Part shown: positions 17,457 to 23,808 of the stretch, one piece after another
Position numbering within the stretch: position 1 is the first letter of the stretch
How the letters are laid out: each line of letters begins with the position of its first letter
Source of the DNA: Ralstonia sp. UNC404CL21Col
GTDB lineage: Bacteria; Pseudomonadota; Gammaproteobacteria; Burkholderiales; Burkholderiaceae
Assembly: GCF_000620465.1 (NCBI RefSeq)
Contig: NZ_JIBE01000004.1
Span: 1,054,001-1,118,000 of the forward strand
DNA: 64,000 bases
Reading direction: 5' to 3'
Translations under genes and position numbers: made by a program
Notes under the pieces: generated by a model
Databases searched by the model: none
The model's input: only the letters and a program-made list of their open reading frames with translations
Told to the model about the DNA's origin: nothing

Positions 17457-18044
17457 TCAGGACAGCGCTGCCTCGACGAAGTGCAGGCGATCCTGCCCCC
17501 AGAACATCTCATCGCCGACAAAGAACGTGGGCGCGCCAAACACGCCGCGCGCCACCGCTTCCTCGGTCGTTTTGCGCAGCGTCTGCTTGACGCGGTCGTC
17601 CTGCACAAGCTCCAGCATCAGCGCCGGGGAGATGCCCGCCGCTTCCAGCACCGCAGCCAGCTCCTGCAGATCGCCAAGATTGCGCGGATGCTCGAACATC
17701 GCGCTGAAGATGGCGGCGAGGTAGCGGTGGAATTCCGCGTCGCTGCGCAGTTGCATGCCGACCGCACCGCGCATCAATTGCAGTGTGTTGATCGGAAAGT
17801 GGGGGTTTTGCTGGATCGGCACGCCAAAGTGTTTCGCCCAGCGCTCCAGATCCACATTCGAGTAGTGGCCCTTGGCGGGAATCGTCGCCGGGCTGCTGTT
17901 GCCTGTGGCCTGAAATACGCCGCCCAGCAGCATCGGACGCCAGACGATCTCCGCGCCCGTGGCCTGCGCGATCTTCGGCAACTGGTGATAGGCCAGGTAG
18001 CTGTAAGGGCTGCCGACATCGAAGAAGAATTCGACCTGCTTCAT
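17457..18044 (-). CDS. 2-hydroxychromene-2-carboxylate isomerase / kappa-class GST-like (DsbA family)
   Basis: 195 aa thioredoxin-fold protein. The motif FFFDVGSPYSYLA carries the active-site Ser (S12) that replaces Cys in HCCA isomerases and kappa GSTs; the C-terminal GVFGAPTFFVGDEMFWGQDR is also diagnostic. It would use glutathione to isomerise aromatic ring-cleavage products. GGAG precedes ATG 18044. The upstream SDR gene is co-directional 64 bases away, separated by an 8-bp tandem repeat, so the two may form an operon. Actual substrate unknown. Confidence 0.85.
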   Translation of the reverse strand: MKQVEFFFDVGSPYSYLAYHQLPKIAQATGAEIVWRPMLLGGVFQATGNSSPATIPAKGHYSNVDLERWAKHFGVPIQQNPHFPINTLQLMRGAVGMQLRSDAEFHRYLAAIFSAMFEHPRNLGDLQELAAVLEAAGISPALMLELVQDDRVKQTLRKTTEEAVARGVFGAPTFFVGDEMFWGQDRLHFVEAALS

Positions 18045-18060
18045 GTGTGTGTCTCCTGGT

Positions 18061-18092
18061 GTCGTGATGTTGTGATGTTGTGATGTTGTGAT
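18061..18092. repeat. 8-bp tandem repeat, four copies
   Basis: GTCGTGAT followed by three exact copies of GTTGTGAT in the gap between the SDR and isomerase genes. A short microsatellite of this kind can vary in copy number; it lies before the isomerase Shine-Dalgarno. Confidence 0.8.
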
Positions 18093-18108
18093 CGGTTGGA
18101 GCGGGTGC

Positions 18109-18843
18109 CTACCAACGCTCGATCCAGGGCCGCAGGTCGAGTTCATGCGTCCACGCGTCGCGCGGCTGCATGTGCAGATACCAGTAGTTTTCGGCGATGT
18201 GCTCGGGGTTGAGGATGCCGTCCTGGTCTTTCAGCGCGTAGCGCTCCGGAAAGTTGTCGCGGATGAACGCGGTGTCGATGGCGCCGTCGACCACCACATG
18301 CGCCACGTGTATCCCCTTCGGGCCCAGCTCGCGCGCCATGCTCTGGGCCAGCGCGCGCAACGCATGCTTGGCGCCCGCAAACGCCGCAAAGTTGGCCGCG
18401 CCGCGCATGCCGGCCGTCGCACCCGTGAAAAGGATCGTGCCGCGCCCGCGCGTGACCATGCGCCTGGCCACTTCGCGCCCCGCCAGGAAACCCGAGAAAC
18501 ACGCCATCTCCCAGATCTTGAAGTACTTGCGCGCGGTCTCTTCCAGGATGCTGCTCGGCACGTTGGCGCCAATGTTGAAGACCATCACTTCGATGGGCCC
18601 GACGTCGCGTTCGATGTCGTCGACGAGCTTGATGACGTCGTCTTCCTTGCGCGCGTCGGATGCGAAGCCCTGCGCCTGCCCGCCTTCCGCGCGGATCGCC
18701 TCGACCAGTGGCTGCAGCTTGTCGGCCGAGCGACGCGTGACGCAGGCGATGTAGCCCTCGCGCGCAAAGCGTCTGGCGATGGCGCCGCCCGTGGCGTCTC
18801 CGGCGCCGATGACGAGCGCCGCCTTGTTGTTGCTTGTCTCCAT
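18109..18843 (-). CDS. Atypical short-chain dehydrogenase/reductase
   Basis: 244 aa. The cofactor motif is GAGDATGGAIA (TGxxxGxG-like) and the Rossmann pattern is clear. The catalytic positions are abnormal: the YxxxK motif reads FAGAK, so Tyr is Phe, and the usual Ser is in a GATAG context. This matches a divergent SDR group and may mean altered or lost dehydrogenase activity. ATG 18843 has GAGG five bases upstream; a GTG two codons earlier is possible. It is divergent from a TetR gene across an intergenic 12-bp palindrome, so TetR control is likely. Confidence 0.8.
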   Translation of the reverse strand: METSNNKAALVIGAGDATGGAIARRFAREGYIACVTRRSADKLQPLVEAIRAEGGQAQGFASDARKEDDVIKLVDDIERDVGPIEVMVFNIGANVPSSILEETARKYFKIWEMACFSGFLAGREVARRMVTRGRGTILFTGATAGMRGAANFAAFAGAKHALRALAQSMARELGPKGIHVAHVVVDGAIDTAFIRDNFPERYALKDQDGILNPEHIAENYWYLHMQPRDAWTHELDLRPWIERW

Positions 18844-18862
18844 GTCCACCTCGTTTATAAAA

Positions 18863-18874
18863 TAACGATCGTTA
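18863..18874. promoter_or_regulatory. Palindromic operator between SDR and TetR genes
   Basis: A perfect 12-bp palindrome TAACGATCGTTA sits in the 91-base divergent gap, next to AT-rich TTTATAAAA. Its position and symmetry suit the operator of the adjacent TetR regulator, controlling both directions. Confidence 0.6.
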
Positions 18875-18934
18875 CGGAAAACAAAATTATGCTACTGGTT
18901 GCATAGTGTCAAGCGGGGAAGTGCAGGGGAAAAC

Positions 18935-19510
18935 ATGCGATACCAGCCCGGTCACAAGGAAGAAAAGCGCAAGGCGCTGCTGAAGGCCACCGGCCGCAAG
19001 GTCAAGGTGAACGGCTTTGCCGCGACCGGCGTCGACGCGCTCGCGCAGGCGGCCGGCATGACCAGCGGCGCGTTCTACAGCCACTTCGGCTCCAAGTCGG
19101 ATTGGCTCAAGGCGTTGATCGAGGCCGAACTGGCCGCCAGCCGGGAGATGTGGGCCGGCAATCCGCACGACACCGCCGAAGATTGGCTGCGCTTCGAACT
19201 CGACCGCTACCTGTGCCTCGCCCACGTCAAGCATCCCGAGGCCGGTTGCGCCGTGCCCGGCCTTGCCGCGGAGATCGCCCGCGCCGACGCGTCAGTCCGC
19301 GCGCTGTATCAGGAAGAGATGCGCAAGGGGCACGCGATCCTCGCGCAGCGTCTGGGGGACGACGATGCTGCGTGGGCGATGATTGCGCAGCTGGTGGGTG
19401 CCATCCATATCGCGCGGGCCATGCCCGACGAGGCCATGCAGCGCATGATCGTCGAGGCGAGCAAGCGGTTTCTGCAGGATGCCGTGACGCGCCTTGCCGC
19501 CAAGTCCTGA
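18935..19510 (+). CDS. TetR-family transcriptional regulator
   Basis: 191 aa. An N-terminal HTH (ATGVDALAQAAGMTSGAFYSHFGSKSDWLKALIEAEL) is followed by an all-helical ligand domain with LAHVKHPEAGCAVPGLAAEIAR, a motif common in TetR proteins that sense electrophiles or aldehydes. ATG 18935 has GGGGA five bases upstream. It is divergent from the atypical SDR and convergent with the lipoprotein pair (13-base gap). Probably autoregulatory and a repressor of the SDR/isomerase genes. Confidence 0.88.
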   Translation: MRYQPGHKEEKRKALLKATGRKVKVNGFAATGVDALAQAAGMTSGAFYSHFGSKSDWLKALIEAELAASREMWAGNPHDTAEDWLRFELDRYLCLAHVKHPEAGCAVPGLAAEIARADASVRALYQEEMRKGHAILAQRLGDDDAAWAMIAQLVGAIHIARAMPDEAMQRMIVEASKRFLQDAVTRLAAKS

Positions 19511-19523
19511 CGGACGATCGACG

Positions 19524-20033
19524 CTACTGCAGGTTGCCCCAGCGCGGCACGGCGGGCTCGGCGTTGGCCCACTGCCATGTGCTGCCGTTCTGGCACGCGT
19601 AAATCGTGTAGCCGGCCCCCGGTGCGTTCTTGGGCGCGAGCGCTTCCTGAACGGTCAGCACCGCTTCGCGGCACGTGGCGAGCGGTGTCGTGAACGTGCG
19701 CACGAGCACGACCTGGCCGTGCGCCTTGGTGAAGCCCATCATGCGTTCGAGCGACCAGTTGAGCGAAGGCGTGCTGTCGCTCAACCGCCCGACGGCCATG
19801 GCCAGCGCATCCTGCTCGCTGGCGGCCCATTTGCGCGTCGCATATTTGATCGACGCATCGGTCGCGGCGTTGACCGACACCGCAACGCCATAGGCCACCG
19901 CCGGGTTGCCTGTGACGGTGCCGGTGGCCACGCCCGCTGCGGCGCCGGTCAACGGCCCGACCGACGAGCAGCCGGCCATCAAGCCAGCCATCAGGCCCGC
20001 ACACGCTGCGACAAGCCAGCGCTTGCGGCTCAT
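19524..20033 (-). CDS. Hypothetical lipoprotein A (paralogue of the gene upstream)
   Basis: 169 aa. A type II signal peptide with lipobox LMAGC, then a glycine/alanine-rich segment (GAAAGVATGTVTGNPAVAYGVAVSVNAATDASIKYA) and a C-terminal domain ending WQWANAEPAVPRWGNLQ. The C terminus, the paired Cys (TCREAVLTV) and the overall layout mirror the upstream gene, so this is a tandem duplication. The start overlaps the stop of that gene by four bases. No known family recognised; an envelope role is inferred from the lipobox. Confidence 0.75.
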   Translation of the reverse strand: MSRKRWLVAACAGLMAGLMAGCSSVGPLTGAAAGVATGTVTGNPAVAYGVAVSVNAATDASIKYATRKWAASEQDALAMAVGRLSDSTPSLNWSLERMMGFTKAHGQVVLVRTFTTPLATCREAVLTVQEALAPKNAPGAGYTIYACQNGSTWQWANAEPAVPRWGNLQ

Positions 20034-20563
20034 TGCAGCGATCCCCATCGCGCCGTGGCCGGTTCTGCCGTCGCCCACTTCCATTGCTTGCCGTCATGGC
20101 AGATCGACGCGACGAAGAAGTCGACCTTCGCCGCACCGTCTTCAACGCCGTCCACGGTGAAGAGGATTTCCTTGCAGTTGACGAGCGGCCCGTTGATCGA
20201 ACGCGTGACCACCACGCGGCCGTGTTCGTCGGGCTCCAGGGGAATGCGGTGCTTGATCTGCCAGTTGCCGACGGTGTTGTCGGCCAGCGCCCCGGCGATC
20301 CGCGCGATGTGGTCTTGGGTTTCGGTGTGGACCACGCGCTGGCTGTGTTGCAATGCGGCCCGTGCGCCGGCTTGGACGCCCAAGCCGATGCCGGTGGCCA
20401 CGGCCGCGTTGTCGGTCACCTTGGCGGCGAGGGCTGCACCGCCGATACCGGCCGCGGTGGTCGTGCCTTCCGACATCAGCGAACTGCAGCCGCTGAGTGC
20501 CAGCGTGCTCAGGGCGAGCGCGCTGCCCAGTAGCGGAACAGATGCGAACCGTGGTGTGCGCAT
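20030..20563 (-). CDS. Hypothetical lipoprotein B (paralogue of the gene downstream)
   Basis: 177 aa. Signal peptide with lipobox LALSGC, a Gly/Ala-rich segment (GIGGAALAAKVTDNAAVATGIGLGVQAGARAALQHS) and a C-terminal domain with NCKEILFTVDGV and WKWATAEPATARWGSLQ. It resembles lipoprotein A throughout; identity is highest at the two ends. First gene of the two-gene unit, coupled by an ATGA overlap. The repeated Trp-Trp-Ala-Glu-Pro-Arg-Trp-Gly pattern may be a fold signature worth searching. Confidence 0.75.
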   Translation of the reverse strand: MRTPRFASVPLLGSALALSTLALSGCSSLMSEGTTTAAGIGGAALAAKVTDNAAVATGIGLGVQAGARAALQHSQRVVHTETQDHIARIAGALADNTVGNWQIKHRIPLEPDEHGRVVVTRSINGPLVNCKEILFTVDGVEDGAAKVDFFVASICHDGKQWKWATAEPATARWGSLQ

Positions 20564-20743
20564 GTGTGGACTTCCAAATCTGCAACAGACCGAATTCTAA
20601 AGGACACAGCGGCCCGCAAACGGCGATGCGGCGCGCTTTCTCACAATTGTTTTGAGTTGTGCCGCGCGTGCCATCCAGCCGCCTGCAAGCGGGAACAGAG
20701 TCTTTTTGCTGGTCTGAATCGATATCGTCCGATACGGAATCGC

Positions 20744-20771
20744 TTGACATGTGCATATGCACTGATAAACT
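20744..20771 (+). promoter_or_regulatory. Promoter with embedded MarR operator
   Basis: A perfect -35 TTGACA (20744-20749), a 16-base spacer and a -10-like TAAACT (20766-20771). The spacer holds the 12-bp perfect palindrome GTGCATATGCAC (20751-20762). The same palindrome recurs before the SDR gene at 21245. Confidence 0.75.
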
Positions 20772-20778
20772 GCAGCGC

Positions 20779-21204
20779 ATGTCGCAGTTACCTGAAACCC
20801 CCAAGTGCACCGCGCTCGCCGTCCGTCAGGCGGCGCGCTATGTCACGCAGCTTTACGACCGCCATCTGGGCGAGGTGGGACTCACGTCGTCGCAGTTTTC
20901 GGTGCTCGTCGCAATTGCCACGGCCCCCGCTGAACCGACGATGGCGTCGGTGGCCGAAGCCTTGGTGATGGATCGAACCACCCTCGTGCGCGCCCTTCAA
21001 CCGATGCAGCGCGATGGCTTGCTCGTCCAGAAGGCCGCATCCACAGGACGTGCGACGGCGTTGCATCTGACGCCGCGGGGGCTGGCGCTGCTCAAAGCCG
21101 CCGAGACGCATTGGCGGGCGGCCCAGCAGGAGATTGACGACAAATTCGGGGCTGAGCGGGCCAGCGCGCTTCGCGAAGCGCTGTTTGCCCTCACCACGAC
21201 TTGA
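20779..21204 (+). CDS. MarR-family transcriptional regulator
   Basis: 141 aa. Winged HTH: PTMASVAEALVMDRTTLVRALQPMQRDGLLVQKAASTGRATALHLT; the DNA-binding helix with DRTTLVRAL is typical of MarR repressors. ATG 20779 gives the family's usual length; the frame opens earlier, but those codons cover the promoter. The promoter spacer is occupied by a palindrome that also lies just before the downstream SDR gene, so it probably represses itself and that gene. An intrinsic terminator follows directly, isolating its transcript. Confidence 0.87.
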   Translation: MSQLPETPKCTALAVRQAARYVTQLYDRHLGEVGLTSSQFSVLVAIATAPAEPTMASVAEALVMDRTTLVRALQPMQRDGLLVQKAASTGRATALHLTPRGLALLKAAETHWRAAQQEIDDKFGAERASALREALFALTTT

Positions 21205-21208
21205 ACCC

Positions 21209-21233
21209 GCGCCGGGCAACGGCGCATTTTTTT
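21209..21233 (+). terminator. Intrinsic terminator after MarR gene
   Basis: GCGCCG-GGCAA-CGGCGC stem-loop followed by ATTTTTTT, five bases beyond the MarR stop. It separates the regulator's transcript from the SDR gene. Confidence 0.88.
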
Positions 21234-21243
21234 GCAGTAAAAC

Positions 21244-21257
21244 TGTGCATATGCACA
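21244..21257 (+). promoter_or_regulatory. Second MarR operator, before the SDR gene
   Basis: A perfect 14-bp palindrome TGTGCATATGCACA, sharing its 12-bp core with the site in the MarR promoter. It ends 13 bases before the proposed GTG start of the SDR gene. Two identical palindromes in 500 bases at the two relevant promoters is strong evidence for one cognate regulator. Confidence 0.75.
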
Positions 21258-21270
21258 TATGGAGATCGAC

Positions 21271-21969
21271 GTGGATATCAAAGGTAAGACCATTCTTGTG
21301 ACGGGCGCCAATCGTGGCTTGGGACGGCAGTTCACGCAGGCGCTGCTGGCCGCCGGTGCGGCCAAGGTCTATGCGGGTGCCCGCGACCCGCAGTCCGTCA
21401 CGCAGCCGGGCGTAGACGCCGTGCGCCTCGACGTAACCGACGCGGAGTCGATCACCGCCGCCGCAGCAGCGCTGACGGACGTGGATGTGGTCATCAATAA
21501 TGCAGGCATCATGCAGCCGGCCTCCTTGCTTGCCTCCGGCGACATCGGCGCGATCCACAAGATCTTCGACGTGAACGTGTGGGGCCTGCTGGCTGTCACG
21601 CAGGCGTTTGCGCCGGTGCTCAAGCGCAACGGCGGCGGCGTCGTTGTCAATGTGCTGTCGGTCCTGAGCTGGGTGGCGCTGCCGGGCAGCGGGGCCTACA
21701 GCGCATCGAAAGCCGCGGCCTGGGCGCTCACCAATGGCTTGCGGCACGAGCTGCGCAGCCAGGGGACGCGCGTGGTGGGCGTGCACCCGGCCTACATCGA
21801 TACCGACATGACGGCGGGCGTGACTGCACCGAAGTCGACCCCCGAGCAGGTCGTTGCGGAAGTGCTGCGCGCACTCGCGGACGGCCGCGACGAGGTGCTC
21901 GTCGATGACGTTGGCCGCCACGTGAAGCAATCGCTTTCGAGCGCAGCGCCCGCTTACCTTGCGGCCTGA
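21271..21969 (+). CDS. Short-chain dehydrogenase/reductase
   Basis: 232 aa classical SDR: cofactor motif TGANRGLG, NNAG, and catalytic Ser and YSASK (NVLSVLSWVALPGSGAYSASKAA) all intact. Substrate unknown. An upstream in-frame ATG at 21259 would leave only two bases after the operator and no ribosome-binding site; GTG 21271 has GGAG six bases upstream and was preferred. Likely repressed by the adjacent MarR protein through the 21244-21257 palindrome. Its 3' end overlaps the convergent AraC gene by 16 bases. Confidence 0.88.
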   Translation: MDIKGKTILVTGANRGLGRQFTQALLAAGAAKVYAGARDPQSVTQPGVDAVRLDVTDAESITAAAAALTDVDVVINNAGIMQPASLLASGDIGAIHKIFDVNVWGLLAVTQAFAPVLKRNGGGVVVNVLSVLSWVALPGSGAYSASKAAAWALTNGLRHELRSQGTRVVGVHPAYIDTDMTAGVTAPKSTPEQVVAEVLRALADGRDEVLVDDVGRHVKQSLSSAAPAYLAA

Positions 21970-22793
21970 TCGGTGATGTGCATGGCGGGGCGTTCGGTCT
22001 CGCCGCAGATCTGCCGTCGATAGCGTTCGGGCGAGAACCCGACCTGCTTGCGGAACATCGCAATGAACGCCGACGGTGCTCCGTAGCCCAGCGCGAGCGC
22101 AATGTCCTGCACCGATCGATCTTCCTTGAGCCACACCAGCGCCCGCAGCAGGCGCACGCGGTTGCGCCATTGCACGAAGCTCATGCCGAGTTCGGTCTGG
22201 AAGCGCCGCGCAAGGGTCCGTTCGGTGCTGTGCACGCGCTCGGCCCATTGCTGCAGCGTGGTGGTGTCGGCGGGGTCCAGGCGGATGGCCTGCAGAATGG
22301 GCTCCAGCTGGCGGTCGGTGCTGTCGGGCAGGTAGCTGTCCGCGTGGCCGGCACGCACCAACGTTTCGACCAGCAATTCGAACTGGCGCAAGTCCCATTC
22401 GTCGGCCATGGCCGTGACGCGGCGCGTGGCGAAGTCTTCGAACAGCGCACGCACCAGTGGTGTCTGCGGAATCAGGCAGGCCACGGGCGGCAGCCGCTGC
22501 GCGAGCGGTTCGGCCATGTACAGCGAAAGGAAATCCGTCGCCTGCCGGATCGATGCCGAATGCGGCCGGTTGGCCGGCACCCAGATCAGGTATTCGGCAG
22601 GCGCCGTCAGCCGACGGCCATCGACCACCACCTCCATCAAACCCAGGCTGATGCGGTTGATCTGACCCCACGGGTGCGTGTGCGGCTCGATATCGGTTTC
22701 GGGCTCGAAATGGTCGTAGCGAAAGTAGAACGGAGCGCCCTCGGGCACCCGTAGATCGGCCTCGCGGTAGGCGGTGTACAGGGTGTCAGCCAC
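21954..22793 (-). CDS. AraC-family transcriptional regulator (cupin + AraC HTH)
   Basis: 279 aa. N-terminal AraC cupin-like sensing domain (EPHTHPWGQINRISLGLMEVVVDGRRLTAPAEYLIWVPANRPHS) and C-terminal double HTH (TTLQQWAERVHSTERTLARRFQTELGMSFVQWR; VQDIALALGYGAPSAFIAMFRKQVGFSPERYR). No ATG fits; GTG 22793 begins VADTLYTAYRE, with a weak ribosome-binding site. A 101-bp segment covering its first 17 codons and promoter is repeated at 30562-30662, next to an EamA exporter. It therefore probably once diverged directly from that exporter and may regulate it. Confidence 0.85.
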   Translation of the reverse strand: MADTLYTAYREADLRVPEGAPFYFRYDHFEPETDIEPHTHPWGQINRISLGLMEVVVDGRRLTAPAEYLIWVPANRPHSASIRQATDFLSLYMAEPLAQRLPPVACLIPQTPLVRALFEDFATRRVTAMADEWDLRQFELLVETLVRAGHADSYLPDSTDRQLEPILQAIRLDPADTTTLQQWAERVHSTERTLARRFQTELGMSFVQWRNRVRLLRALVWLKEDRSVQDIALALGYGAPSAFIAMFRKQVGFSPERYRRQICGETERPAMHITDQAAR

Positions 22794-22843
22794 GGTTGTC
22801 GCTTTCGAGGGGTGAGGTTGTCTGGTTTGCAGTATATGTTTTG
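22743..22843. repeat. 101-bp direct repeat, left copy (island boundary)
   Basis: It covers codons 1-17 of the AraC gene and its upstream region, from GGGCACCCGTAG to TATATGTTTTG. The right copy at 30562-30662 differs at four positions only. Homology ends abruptly on both sides. Confidence 0.93.
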
Positions 22844-22871
22844 GTCCATTCAGCGCCGGGAACGCGCCACG

Positions 22872-23440
22872 TTTTGGCCGGCCGTGCCGGCGGTCATGGT
22901 GACCGGTAAGACGGGGCACTTTGCGGCGCGATAGTCCGGAGAGCGCATCGAGTCGCTGCCGGCCGGTTTGTTAAGCGGTTTTGTATCGAGCGTGGCGACT
23001 ATCACAGCGATGGCCGCGCGGGTGCGCACGGAATATCGCCCGATCGACGGTGCGGTAGCTGCAGCGCTACTCCCCAATGTCGCTACGCCGGCGCAGATGC
23101 TTCTGCTCATTGCAGCCATTGACGCGACGCCAGCCCGTGACGCCTGCGCTCGGAGCCGCTGATAGTTGCCGTGACGGTCGCGGTCGCGTGGGCTGCACTG
23201 TGGACCTAGCGTGATCGCAAGCCGCCTCAACATCCACCGGAGCCCGCGGCCTTCTCCGTCAACTGGCGCGTCGCGATCGGTTTCGGGCTATGGACGGGGG
23301 CTTTGCTCTTCCGTGCTGCCGTTGCCCGCATTAGGTTGAGACGGTGGCCGTCGCGCTGGCCCACGTGCATGCAGCGATGGCGTCCATCGCTACCCAGGCT
23401 GACAGCCGAGCGCTGGCCCCTTCGATAGTGAGAGCTGCGA
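22872..23440 (+). pseudogene. Decayed DUF4010 (MgtC/SapB-like) membrane protein gene remnant
   Basis: Frame-by-frame translation gives VMVTGKTGHFAAR, a stop (TAG 22932-22934), then LPAGLLSGFVSSVATITAMAARVRT and ALLPNVATPAQMLLLIAAID, a second stop (TGA 23160-23162), then, after frame changes, NWRVAIGFGLWTGALLF and VAVALAHVHAAMASIATQ. These segments, in this order, resemble the C-terminal membrane half of DUF4010/MgtC-family proteins as I remember them. Two stops and at least two frameshifts show it is dead. Composition is GC-rich like the host, unlike the large island gene. Confidence 0.55.
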
Positions 23441-23808
23441 GCATGCTCGCTGCCGAGAGCGGGGTAGGTCGGGGAATGAAAGGGCTATTCCGATAACCAT
23501 TCGTAACATGACTGATGCATAGAATTCTTCTCTGATGGCTTAGCTTTACGCATAAATGGAACATCGACCAATGCGGCACAGCAGAATGTCCAGCAACTCA
23601 GAGCAACTCATGCATGCCGGAGATGGGATGGAGTGGGCTCCGCATTTATGTCACCATCCAGAGGTCATAATGACCAGCACGAATATCGGCAACCAGACCA
23701 CTGCGTATTAGTTCGAATGCACTATATCGTCCGGTTCCGGGCGTTATTGATAAAAATCACTGCTTCCTGGCATGTTTCTTCGCCAGACGAAGCGTATGGG
23801 CGGGAAGG
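23441..23808. other. Gene-free region upstream of the island gene
   Basis: About 370 bases, clearly richer in A and T than surrounding DNA. It should hold the promoter of the large island gene, but no convincing -35/-10 pair stood out. Short frames here have neither ribosome-binding sites nor recognisable proteins. Confidence 0.5.

Noticed and set aside
18061-18092. 8-bp tandem repeat as a regulator-binding array
   Set aside because: Units are too short, not palindromic, and lie just before a Shine-Dalgarno; a simple microsatellite is the plainer explanation.
20788-22671. 627-codon minus-strand frame across the MarR, SDR and AraC genes
   Set aside because: Crosses three clear genes and an intrinsic terminator and has no domain signature.
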